A program made the position numbers and the translations under genes. A DNA stretch of 11,594 bases from Phoronis ovalis (taxonomy: Eukaryota; Phoronida; Phoronidae): NCBI GenBank assembly GCA_028565635.1, contig JAOXYB010051968.1, positions 1 through 11,594 on the forward strand. The letters run 5' to 3'. The notes beneath the pieces are model-generated. The model ran no database searches. It saw only the letters and a program-made list of their open reading frames with translations, and was not told where the DNA came from. Below, in pieces: positions 1 to 7,760 of this stretch (position 1 is the stretch's first letter; the number at the start of each line of letters is the position of its first letter).

Positions 1-2
1 AC

Positions 3-164
3 CTGCGCTTTGACCTGTACTTACCCTGTAAAAAATACGAAGATGATCTGACGAAAGCTGAAGCCGTTATAGCAACACAAAGAAAAGGGTACATACGCAG
101 ACGCCGCATGCAGTACGACTATATGCCCGTTCACTATTACATAATGATGGGCATAAAACCCTGA
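3..164 (+). CDS. Unrecognised open reading frame tail, partial (possible terminal exon or transposon remnant)
   Basis: A reading frame is open from the left edge through 53 codons to TGA at 162-164. It has no start codon in view. The stretch is richer in G+C than its surroundings. The encoded tail is charged and aromatic, with a degenerate IQ-like stretch (IATQRKGYIRR, about residues 23-33, in which the usual Q is A) followed by RRRR and a tyrosine-rich end finishing GIKP. It lies on the strand opposite XPO7, inside XPO7 intron 7, so it would be a nested gene or a remnant of a mobile element. No poly(A) signal is obvious just after the stop. I do not recognise the protein, and 53 open codons can arise by chance, so this is a weak call. 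Confidence 0.25.
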   Translation: MRFDLYLPCKKYEDDLTKAEAVIATQRKGYIRRRRMQYDYMPVHYYIMMGIKP

Positions 165-208
165 CATTATATCTTATAAACAGGGTAATATAATGTTTAA
201 TTTCAAAT

Positions 209-729
209 GATATCACATTCCATTGATGAAACATCCCACTAACAGTGAATTTGACGTGCTTTACGTGGACGCCAGTCGGCTATTTTGGTTCTGAATGACC
301 CCAAAATCAATAGGCTTCATTGTCACTATACGAGTAATATACGATTTAAGTTTCAAATACGATTTAAGTTTCAAATGGATATCACATTGCCTTCTTGAGA
401 TATCCTGATAACAGTGAATTTGACGAGCTTTACGTGGACGCCAGTCGACCATTTTGGTTCTGAATGACCCCAAAATCAATAGGCTTCATTGTCACAATGC
501 GAGTAATATACAATTTAAGTTTCAAATGGATATCACATTGCCTTCTTGAGATATCCTGATAACAGTGAATTTGACGCGCTTTATGTGGACGCCAGTCGGC
601 CATTTTGGTTCTGAATGACCCCAAAATCAATAGGCTTCATTGTCACAATGCGAGTAATATACGATTTAAGTTTCAAATGGATATCACATTGCCTTCTTGA
701 GATATCTCGAAAACAGTGAATTTGACGCG
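209..729. repeat. Tandem repeat, 151-bp unit, about 3.3 copies
   Basis: Units begin with GATATCACATT at 209, 378, 529 and 680. Units 2 and 3 are each exactly 151 bp and nearly identical. Unit 1 is 169 bp because 18 bp ending in TTTAAGTTTCAAAT is duplicated inside it. Unit 4 stops after about 50 bp, where the sequence switches to a CpG-rich stretch (GCGGCCGACGCGCGG). The array lies in XPO7 intron 7. Three overlapping minus-strand open frames with near-identical C-termini come from the repeated unit and are not genes. Confidence 0.93.
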
Positions 730-890
730 GCCGACGCGCGGTTACAGGGTATATCCAAATTACCTCCAGTCTACTGCTGGGGGTACAATTATGATACAGT
801 ATATTTTCGTTATTCAAATTACAAAGTCACATCTATATATCTGATATTGTATAACCTGTGGGTCCTCCCATTTTAAGAATAAAAGTCTAC

Positions 891-1017
891 CTGTTCGCCA
901 ACTGGTTGGTATCTGCACAGTACACAAATCATCTGATGATTCATCCGTTGATGTTCCAATGAAGTCAAAGGTCAAGCAGTTATGAGCAAGTTGTAGTGTG
1001 TGATTCAGAAGTCCATG
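891..1017 (-). CDS. XPO7: XPO7 coding exon 7 (residues 215-256 plus first base of codon 257)
   Basis: The exon is 127 nt. The acceptor is GCCTTCCAG|CAT and the donor ACAG|GTAGAC. It encodes [19 protein letters not shown] and [18 protein letters not shown], the most conserved stretch seen here. It ends in phase 1 with G, which fits an alanine as the next residue in other XPO7 proteins. Exon 8 is not in the window. Intron 7 runs off the left edge. Confidence 0.96.
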
Positions 1018-4000
1018 CTGGAAGGCATATACATACTTGTACATTTGTACATTTGGACATTGACAATTTTACTACTTTTCAATAAGGCTAGTTGACAATT
1101 TCAATACTGACATCTACTGGATCATTTCAGAAACAAAATTATGTCTACAGCAAATGAGAAATTAATACATGTGATTAATGTATGGTAGCAAAACTTGGTT
1201 TATAGCTTTTAAGACAAAAAATATAGTTGTATTTCAATATATGACTGATGAAGTCCAACCTGATGTTCATCACTTAAATTAAGTGTCTTCAGATTACCAG
1301 CAGCTGTCTTCAACAGATTACATGCCAGTTGAAAAATCTCAAACAACTGTGAATCTCGAAATGATGAAGCAATCTTCCTGTGTTTTGTTAGTGATCTGTT
1401 TGCTTCCGCCTGTTGAAAGTAATACTTAACTGTGACAATACATGCCATTCAAATAAAAAGTAGAATGTCCATCAGTTAGGTTTGATATTTGTTTACAGAC
1501 ATGGCAAGAATACCTGATAGGGCATATAATGTTTTTAACACAGTGCTTCAAAATGAACAAACAATGTGCATTATGAATTAGTAAAACACTCAACTAAACT
1601 ACAAGAGCTATCACTACATTAGAACAGAAATGTTATGAAAACTACAGAGTGATGTACAAACTGTAACAAGCTTCTATGTTAAAGTGCTGAGTAACCTGTT
1701 ATAAACAAACTAAACAGTCACAAATTCAAGTTCATCTATGTGACAATAATAGTGATAGACATACTGTTGGGTTATTAGAAAACACATATTCTACATGTAT
1801 ATATTATATTTTGAATGTGCATTGTTTAAGTGTTGCCAAAATAAACCTACATCTAATTCAAGTCAAACTGCACTGTGCATGAAGGTTAACACTATACTGA
1901 CATATACTTGGGGAAAATATATCCCATACAATACTCAGTTCTTACAGGAAGAATTGCATCAGTGTAGTAACTATTACAGGGTCTACTGTTGATCTCATAA
2001 TGTATAAATAATCGAAATTTCGCAATAACTTTGGGAAAAACATAATTTACTTCAAGGCACCTGAACAAAAGCGAAAACGGCGACACCACCTAATGTAGAA
2101 CGTGGTATTTTGAATTTTTCAAATGCTGATTTTTTTATGAAAAATGTTTTAAAAACTTGGACGTAAAATCAACATAGAAAACAAGTATCTCCCCAGATGT
2201 GGCTGCACTCGCTTTACATGGGAAATCAACACTAAAGGAAAACGGTGGTAATTTGCATATCAATTGGGAAGTACACCATCCCTGTAAAGAAATTTTGTCT
2301 AGCACTTGCCTAACATGAACTTTACTAAGGGACACTCCCAAAAAGTAGCGAGAAGCATGCCGCTTAAAAGCAAACTATCTGATTGTACCAAACAAATTAT
2401 AAATAATATTTTGAAACTTCATGAGGACAAAAAAATAGTCAAACATATTTACACTCCGATGTGGAATGTTTTGGCAATGTTTCACATGTCACATAGAAAA
2501 ACTGTGATAATCATCACACAGTGATTCTGCATATTTCGTATGTTTTGGCATTGTCCCTTGTGCATAAAGCTCTTCTAACTACCCTTCTTATGATTTTCGG
2601 CGACATCCGGCGAGATAATTGTTTTCTATGTTGATTTTACGTCCAAGTTTTTAAAGTTTGCCTTGAAGGAAATTATGTTTTTCCCAAAGTTATTGCGAAA
2701 TTTCGATTATTTACACATTATGAGATCAACAGTAGATTGTAGCGAGCTCATTTTGACAAAACTCCTTTGTTTCTAAAAAAAGCAAATCTAAAAATAAGAA
2801 CAGAAAAGAATGATAGAACTTATCTGTACCTCACTTACTTGATTCATCTCACACACCAACTGGGAGAGTAGTTGAACACCAATCATAACATGCTGGGTGG
2901 AGCCACTCTGAAACAAACATGTATACATACCCTTTACTTTCACTTCTGCTACTGCCATATGCTTGCATTAATTTTATTATATTGTAACTACTACAATATT
3001 AAAAGTATCAGTTTGTGAATATTAGGATTAGCTTTTATAAAATTAGCATGATGCATGTTATACTGTTGCCGGCTACAAGGTTTGATTCACCTACCTGCAA
3101 AAATTTCCCAACATCTTCAACAACATTTCTGAATACATACTCATCCTTAACAACGTCAAACCAACCAAGTTTTGTTATTCTAGCAAACAGCTGAACAAGT
3201 GCTTGAGATACAAAGTTGACTAGTTTTGGTCTGTTTGCAAGGTAATTTAACAGATAGTTCCCTAGAAAACATAATGCATGTATAAATAATGCAAGACAAA
3301 TATTTCAAATTGTGCAGGCCGGGAGAGTTTGGAATATGAGTACATGTGTTCTGGACTCAAAACTTTCAAAAAATTATTATAAAAAAAAAATTAACTACAG
3401 TGACATCAAGAAGCCACACAAAGATTGAAATTTAAATCCATCTATTCGATTTTCTTAAATTTGTTGGGTAATGTGTAAAACAAAGCCTATAGTCTACCAG
3501 TGACTATTCATAACTGAATTGATAAGATTTAAATTTAGTGCCTTTTGTGTGTTAATACCTGATGTCACACAATGTAGATGTTAGATACTGCAATAAAAAT
3601 ACACATATAGCTGAAACATGTCACAAGTTTTATAGGTAACACATACACATCACCACACACACAGAATGCCTTCTTCAAATACATTATTTCAATACAAAAT
3701 TAACTAGCTCAAGACTTTGAAAATACCAAACCATTTTATGCACCAGCTTCAGACTTACTGATATCAACCCTTTGTTCCATTGGCAGTAAAGTGTTTGTTT
3801 TCGAAGTCAATTTCGTCAGTGTTGTAGCTGCCAGCAGTTGAGCATAGGGAGACTGGAAAATGAAAACAAGATGTTGCGTACACCAAAAAATATAAAACAG
3901 TGCTATAATAATTACTTATCATTTTGACATCATGGAGATTCTTACATGTACTGGATACCCCTTATGAAAAATTTCTATAGAATTGTCTATAGAAATCTAT

Positions 4001-6152
4001 AGAGAACTCTATAGAGTTCTATAGAATTCGCTCTATAGAATTATATAGAGCTCTATAGAATTCTATAGAAAATTGGAACAATTTCTATAGAATTCTATAG
4101 AAGATTCTATAGAATGTATAGAGAATTGGGCACTTTCTATAGAATTTCTACAGAAGTCTATAGAGGATTCTATAGAGGGTCTATAGAAGTCTATAGAGGA
4201 TTCTATAGTGTTGGTCACTTTTTATGGAATTCCATAGACTTTCGGACATTTTTCTTTAATGTATTTATGTAGGATACATTATTTTTTACATTGTGCTTTT
4301 TTATTAAACATTAAAATAATTATATTTGCGTATATTTTAATAGCATGTAAGTGTATTTTTAAAAACAATAAAATTTCAGAAAACCACCTTTTAGCTAAAA
4401 CTTACTATATCTAGCTTCCTTTTGTCCCTTTTAGCTAAAACTTACTATATCTAGCTTCCTTTTGTCTCTTGATGTTTGATACTGACTTACTTGAACCTGA
4501 GTCATATGTATATTTATTCACTACTTAAAACAAGATCTTAGTAATTAGAATAATGATTTTCAGAATTGTGAAAAATAAAAGCTTTTTAATCATTTCTTAA
4601 TTTTTAAAAAGTATCAGTTTGCATTGTAATAAAAAAACATATCACAAAAAATGACAATCCAACTGCTCTATATAATTCTATAGAGAGCTCTATAGAGAGC
4701 TCTATAGAAAGCTCTATAGAAAGCTCTATAGAATTCTATAGAGAGCTCTATAGAAATGTATAGAAAGCTCTATAGAATTCTATAGAGCCTCTCTATAGAA
4801 TTATATAGAGCTCTCTATAGAATTCTATAGAGGTCTCTATAGAGCTTTCTATAGAATTCTATAGAACTTTCTATAGAATTGTATAGAATGTTCTATGGGA
4901 TTTTTTTGTGTTTTTGTGAAATGGTTATAACACTTTGACACTGCTGATTTTGATGCTTATGAATATTTATCAATTTAATAATTATAATTACGCTAAAATT
5001 TATTAATTTACCATAACTGAGCAATTCCTAATAAAACAATTAAACTAATTAATTTATTAATTGCTTAATGCACTAATTAAAAAAATTAAATTATTAAATC
5101 CCAAAGTGTTTTTCATGTAGGTACAACTGAATGTTTACTCTCAGAACTATAATATAAGCTTATAGGGAAGCTCTATAGAATTCTATAGAACATTTTCATA
5201 AGGGACATGCACCATTATTTGTGTTTACCAGTGCATGTGTTAGGATACTTATTACTTATTTTGGCTCCCTTACACTTGTCTTACTGCCTCCCCCAACTTA
5301 TTGCTCCTACCACTTTTGTTTTGTTACCGGCACCCAATTTTTAACAACATATATAACCACAGGATCTCTCACAAGTTTTCTTTCAAATATCTAGGAAATT
5401 AACGTATTTTTGATTTATAACTTCATTGAACAGAACATGTACTTACATTTCCTCGTTCAAGTAACAGCTGACATTTTGTTAAACATTCTGGTGAACTAGC
5501 GAAGTTGACTAGTGATTTTTCTGCCTGATTCCGGATATTAGTATCAGCTGTTTCATAAAGTTGTTTACATAATGTTTCCAACTGGACAAGCTCCTAAAAC
5601 ATCCAACAAAAATTATCAAAGGTATTATAACAGCAAATTTAATAGTAAGATTACAGTAATACAGTTAGAACAAAACTGTTGTCAGTGCCCTGATTTAGCA
5701 CCTTTATCATGTTATGGCAAACAGACTGGGGTGGGTATGTAGAAAGTAGATTCATTGTAAGTTACAAGTACCGTCAAACGTGACAAGGATTAGGAACACT
5801 CCATACCCGGGACTGCATCACATCCTAATGACCTGCGAGTGGCTCCTACTAGGAATCATATATAATAATGGAAAAACTCAAAATTCACAGTTGCAACATT
5901 TAGGTGATGGGTTTGTTATTCGATCGGATGGGTGAATATACTTTATTAGTTTATAAACGTATTCAATTTGACTTCAAATCATGACGACCTACTTCGAATC
6001 ATGATGAGACCTATGTATAATGCTAAGGCAAATGCATAATGAAGGACTTCTGCAACAACACACAGTACATCATGAAGCTAATGCGTTACTCACTGTAAAC
6101 AAAATCTAAGAAATTACCAAAAGCTTTTTAATCTCACCTGCTCATCCGCCAT
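891..6152 (-). CDS. XPO7: Exportin-7 (RanBP16), N-terminal part, seven coding exons, 3' end outside the window
   Basis: Exportin-7 is an importin-beta superfamily HEAT-repeat receptor that moves proteins through nuclear pores under control of RanGTP. The spliced reading frame joins exons 6138-6152, 5447-5593, 3759-3852, 3095-3261, 2839-2907, 1260-1409 and 891-1017, with GT donors, AG acceptors and an uninterrupted frame. Intron phases are 0, 0, 1, 0, 0, 0, 1. The product begins [19 protein letters not shown] and contains [34 protein letters not shown] and [18 protein letters not shown], which I recognise as near-exact matches to vertebrate XPO7. Residues of about 25-90 correspond to the importin-beta N-terminal (Ran-binding) domain and the rest to the first HEAT repeats. 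About 256 of the roughly 1,090 residues usual for the family are present. No frameshift or internal stop was seen, so the gene appears intact here. Confidence 0.97.
1260..1409 (-). CDS. XPO7: XPO7 coding exon 6 (residues 165-214)
   Basis: The exon is 150 nt, 50 codons. The acceptor is TTTCAACAG|GCG and the donor CATCAG|GTTGGA. It encodes [20 protein letters not shown], nearly identical to vertebrate exportin-7, followed by [16 protein letters not shown] and SDEHQ. The donor is weaker than those of the other exons, but the frame and the homology to the next exon fit only this boundary. Intron 6 (1018-1259) is 242 bp. Confidence 0.95.
1410..1981. other. Left part of XPO7 intron 5, no recognised feature
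   Basis: This is AT-rich intronic sequence. The open frames across it are short, without similarity or splice support, and I see no repeat structure. Confidence 0.6.
1982..2736. mobile_element. Non-autonomous DNA transposon with long inverted arms (MITE-like), 755 bp
   Basis: The ends are inverted copies. TCTACTGTTGATCTCATAA begins at 1982, and its reverse complement ends at 2736. The first 78 bp of the arms differ at only two positions. The left arm then has about 87 bp (near 2060-2148) absent from the right arm. The match resumes with AAAAACTTGGACGTAAAATC and continues to about 2206 on the left and 2600 on the right. The interior of about 390 bp has no credible coding region. It sits in XPO7 intron 5. 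A target-site duplication is not evident. Confidence 0.85.
2839..2907 (-). CDS. XPO7: XPO7 coding exon 5 (residues 142-164)
   Basis: The exon is 69 nt, 23 codons. The acceptor is GTTTCAG|AGT and the donor CAA|GTAAGT. It encodes [19 protein letters not shown] and EMNQ, aligning with the vertebrate segment ending ILSQLTNEINQ. It is too short to be found by ORF length and was identified from splice sites and similarity. Intron 5 (1410-2838, 1429 bp) holds a 755-bp inverted-repeat element. Confidence 0.94.
3095..3261 (-). CDS. XPO7: XPO7 coding exon 4 (residues 86-141)
   Basis: The exon is 167 nt. The acceptor is TTTTCTAG|GG and the donor CAG|GTAGGT. It encodes [19 protein letters not shown], then [10 protein letters not shown] and [15 protein letters not shown]. 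These are characteristic exportin-7 HEAT-repeat helices. Intron 4 (2908-3094) is 187 bp, the shortest here, and has no insertion. Confidence 0.96.
3400..3568. mobile_element. Short MITE-like inverted repeat, 169 bp
   Basis: The ends are GTGACATCA at 3400-3408 and its reverse complement at 3560-3568. A second inverted block lies further in: CACACAAA and AAATTTAAATC near 3415-3438, mirrored near 3527-3552. The flanks offer a possible 3-bp duplication, ACA. It lies in XPO7 intron 3 and encodes nothing. The arms are imperfect, so this is a moderate call. Confidence 0.5.
3759..3852 (-). CDS. XPO7: XPO7 coding exon 3 (residues 55-85 plus first base of codon 86)
   Basis: The exon is 94 nt. The acceptor is TTTTCCAG|TCT and the donor ATCA|GTAAGT. 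It encodes [19 protein letters not shown] and then MEQRVDI, with codon 86 (Arg) split A|GG across intron 3 (phase 1). It matches the exportin-7 segment with SQLLAAT and LEQRIDI. Intron 3 (3262-3758) contains a short MITE-like unit. Confidence 0.96.
3971..4240. repeat. CTATAG palindrome array A
   Basis: CTATAG recurs roughly every 10-13 bp, separated by short spacers such as AATT, AGAGTT and AGAACT. Many adjacent pairs form larger palindromes such as TCTATAGAATTCTATAGA. The array decays toward its right end (GGAATTCCATAG). Confidence 0.92.
4387..4466. repeat. 40-bp exact tandem duplication
   Basis: Two adjacent 40-bp copies start at 4387 and 4427 with CCTTTTAGCTAAAAC and end in CTTCCTTTTGTC. 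They are identical, which suggests a recent duplication inside the CTATAG element. Confidence 0.93.
4666..4898. repeat. CTATAG palindrome array B
   Basis: About twenty CTATAG or near-CTATAG hexamers (TATATAG, GTATAG, CTATGG) are joined by AGAG, AAAG, AATT and AGCT. The first part has a 12-bp period around AGCTCTATAGAG. The spacers are themselves palindromic, so the whole array is rich in nested palindromes (GAATTC and GAGCTC between CTATAG cores). Confidence 0.92.
5205..5440. other. Right part of XPO7 intron 2, no gene
   Basis: A small inverted repeat (ACATGCAC at 5205-5212, GTGCATGT at 5231-5238) directly abuts the mobile element. Otherwise this is plain AT-rich intron sequence up to the exon 2 donor. 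Confidence 0.5.
5447..5593 (-). CDS. XPO7: XPO7 coding exon 2 (residues 6-54)
   Basis: The exon is 147 nt, 49 whole codons. The acceptor is GTTTTAG|GAG and the donor AAT|GTAAGT. It encodes [17 protein letters not shown] at the start and [12 protein letters not shown] at the end, matching the first helices and the importin-beta N-terminal domain of exportin-7. The following intron 2 (3853-5446, 1594 bp, phase 0) carries the CTATAG-array element. Confidence 0.96.
5594..6137. other. XPO7 intron 1, no recognised feature
   Basis: This is 544 bp of non-repetitive intron between the start-codon exon and exon 2. It has a short imperfect direct repeat (AATCATGACGACCTA and AATCATGATGAGACCTA, near 5978-6013) and nothing else I can support. 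Confidence 0.6.
6138..6152 (-). CDS. XPO7: XPO7 coding exon 1 (residues 1-5, MADEQ)
   Basis: The ATG at 6152-6150 has a strong context (A at -3, G at +4) and encodes MADEQ before the donor CAG|GTGAGAT. Human XPO7 also begins with MAD. An upstream ATG at 6169-6167 is out of frame and in poor context (T at -3), which favours this start and a very short leader. Intron 1 (5594-6137, 544 bp, phase 0) holds nothing I recognise. Confidence 0.92.
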
Positions 6153-6156
6153 TTTT
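6145..6156 (-). promoter_or_regulatory. YY1/TISU-like element over the XPO7 start codon
   Basis: On the minus strand the start codon lies in AAAAATGGCGGA. Its ATGGCGG core matches the YY1 site and the TISU element, which in many housekeeping genes overlaps the initiation codon and goes with very short 5' leaders. An out-of-frame ATG only 17 nt upstream (6169-6167) would interfere if the leader were longer, which fits that arrangement. Assigning a function here is inference. Confidence 0.55.
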
Positions 6157-6350
6157 TGTTTTGCTGCATGGATATGTTGCGCGTGCGCGAAAGCAGTTGA
6201 CCACTGTCTACCTAGCGGTGAGGGTGGGAACCGCAGTCGCGTGTACAACACCTCGATCCAACGACCAACCAGCGGTCTGTGACGCCCGAAGAGCCGAAAA
6301 GGATTATGGGAGCCGAAAGGCCCGATTTGACTTAGGGGACCGATTTGACC
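6153..6350 (-). promoter_or_regulatory. Probable XPO7 promoter, CpG-rich, no TATA box
   Basis: The roughly 200 bp upstream of the start codon is the main CpG-dense patch in this half of the window (GCGCGTGCGCG, AGTCGCGTG, GACGCCCGAAGAGCCG). It contains an NRF1-like palindrome and a GGATTATGGGAG block near 6300. No TATA box is seen at a sensible distance. This is the usual style of a broadly expressed gene promoter. The transcription start cannot be fixed from sequence alone. Confidence 0.6.
6178..6189. promoter_or_regulatory. NRF1-like site in the XPO7 promoter
   Basis: TGCGCGTGCGCG matches the NRF1 consensus (YGCGCAYGCGCR, read on the other strand) at every position. It lies 26 bp upstream of the start codon. 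Confidence 0.6.
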
Positions 6351-6901
6351 ACCTAACAGTGCCCCTAAAAATGAATGATTAAATGACCAAATTTTTCTTT
6401 TTGCTAGCTTTATGAGTTATTTTATACTTTTTTCAGGGTATCCTGGTGCCCGGTCCAGCTGGTGGAAAGATATATACCCTTTCACCCCGGTAACGCACGT
6501 ATATGCCACTACACCCAACTATTATGACTCTTTGTGCAGACAAGAAATTGAGAGCTTGAGTAAATAACTTAACATAAACCGTACGCAAATTATTTATTTT
6601 CTCTGTGTGATCTTCCTAGATTTTTGATATCCTATCTAGCTCTAGGTGGAAACTTGCCAAATAGTTTTCATAGTTATGTTATGCAGTAGAATTGACTAAA
6701 ACACAGCACAGATTTCAAGATTGTAATTAATAAAAAAATAAAATGTAAAGTATATATAATTTCACGAAATCAACCCTTGTACATCAGGTGAAATAGCTTA
6801 AACTAGTTTCAAGTATTCAAGTGTCCGCAGGGTGTCATGGCAAGGTCGCCCCTCAGATAAAAAGGATTATTTCAATTGCCTTTGGAAGTCCAGCAAGCGT
6901 T
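6351..6901. other. Upstream intergenic stretch, no recognised feature
   Basis: This is AT-rich sequence between the promoter and the next repeat copy. I found no credible open frame, RNA gene or repeat in it. Confidence 0.55.
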
Positions 6902-7163
6902 CCCTTACGAAAATGTTCCATAGAATTCTATAGAATTCTATAGAATTTTATAGAGCTTCTATAGAGCTCTATAGAGATTCTATAGAGGCTCTATAGAAAT
7001 TCTATAGAGATTCTATAGAGGCTCTATAGAAATTCTATAGAGCTTATATTATAGTTCAGAGAGTAAACATTCAGTTGTACCCATATGAAAAACACTTGGG
7101 ATTTAATTTTTTTTTTAATTAGTGCATTAAGCAATTAATAAATTAATTAGTTTAATTGTTGTG
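6902..7163. mobile_element. Truncated copy of the CTATAG element, inverted relative to the copy in intron 2
   Basis: It begins CCCTTACGAAAATGTTCC like the terminal inverted repeats of 3959-5204. It runs through a CTATAG array (6917-7042, about ten intact hexamers) and then matches the reverse complement of 5030-5170 (AACATTCAGTTGTACC, GAAAAACACTT, ATTAGTGCATTAAGC). Similarity stops near 7163. At this position the intron 2 copy has only two CTATAG units, so the array length differs between copies. Confidence 0.85.
6982..7042. repeat. 33-bp higher-order unit made of three 11-bp CTATAG repeats, about two copies
   Basis: Within array C the 11-mers AGATTCTATAG, AGGCTCTATAG and AAATTCTATAG occur in that order and the set is then repeated. 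This gives an exact 11-bp period inside a 33-bp unit. Confidence 0.8.
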
Positions 7164-7230
7164 TTTAGAGGTTGAAAAGCATATAAACACAGAGTCAAAT
7201 CAACATATCGTCTTGGTTAAGGAACTAGGT

Positions 7231-7685
7231 ACGGAGGTTTTCCGAAACTAAGCCCCCGGTAAAAGAAGAAGTCTCCTGATCTTTCGATCATCACATTAAA
7301 AGTATTAGTGACATACAAAGTTGATTAGTTCTTTTTGGAACATGTTTTGGTCCTTAAAAGGGCCGTTAACAAATAGGCCAAATAGAGATCACGTCACAGG
7401 CTTTCTAATACATTTATATCATGTAACTGACAATTTTGAACTGGTAAGGAAGCTCTATGTATAGTAAGAATTAAATACATATTGAAAACATTTCTTTTAT
7501 TTAATTTTTAGTTTAATGTAGTGTATTACTTCAAAACACGATAAAATTATGGGGAACATAATTTTGCCAAAGTTCTCTTGTTTTCCGAAAGAACGCCCAG
7601 GTGAGATTTCACTCACATGAAAAAATCCGTAAAAATAGCTACTTTCCGATAGTTCGCCCTGGACGTAGTTTCGGAAAACCCCTGT
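7231..7685. mobile_element. MITE-like element with TTTTCCGAAA termini, about 455 bp
   Basis: GGTTTTCCGAAACTAAG near 7236-7252 is mirrored by GTAGTTTCGGAAAACC near 7665-7680. Two internal relatives face the same way as the left end: TTTTCCGAAAGAACGCCC near 7581 and CTTTCCGATAGTTCGCCC near 7642. ACTAG occurs just outside both ends and may be part of a target duplication. No coding region is present. Confidence 0.6.
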
Positions 7686-7760
7686 TGTTACTAGAGGTAA
7701 ATTTCAAAGTAACTCATAATATTGTTGATATGTAGGACCTTGCGAATCTTGTGGTATCGT

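Larger units (their letters stand above)
3959..5204. mobile_element. Inverted-repeat element carrying CTATAG palindrome arrays, 1246 bp
   Basis: The left end reads CCCTTATGAAAAATTTCTAT and the reverse complement of the right end reads CCCTTATGAAAATGTTCTAT, both leading into CTATAG repeats. Inside are a long array (3971-4240), an AT-rich stretch with a 40-bp duplication, a second array (4666-4898), an AT-rich stretch (4900-5165) and a two-unit array (5171-5190). About 160 bp of the right side recurs in inverse orientation at 6902-7163, which shows that it is a repeat family. No transposase is present. It lies in XPO7 intron 2. A clear target-site duplication was not found. Confidence 0.7.

Noticed and set aside
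1-170. XPO7 exon 8 at the left edge, because the minus strand has an ACAGGGTAAGT donor-like site near 23-33
   Set aside because: No minus-strand frame there matches the exportin-7 sequence expected after PTSWR, so exon 8 must lie further left.
261-817. Three overlapping minus-strand open frames with near-identical ends
   Set aside because: They are translations of the 151-bp tandem repeat. The shared C-terminus follows the DNA repeat, and nothing suggests coding selection.
1795-2524. Several 65-72-residue open frames on both strands in XPO7 intron 5
   Set aside because: They lie in intron and transposon arms, overlap each other and show no similarity or splice support.
3971-4898. CRISPR-like array of regularly spaced short repeats
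   Set aside because: The repeats are 6-bp palindromes with 4-7-bp spacers in a eukaryotic intron. There are no spacers of 25-40 bp and no cas genes.
6161-6382. 73-residue plus-strand open frame
   Set aside because: It runs antisense through the CpG-rich XPO7 promoter. High GC explains the lack of stops, and the peptide is not recognisable.
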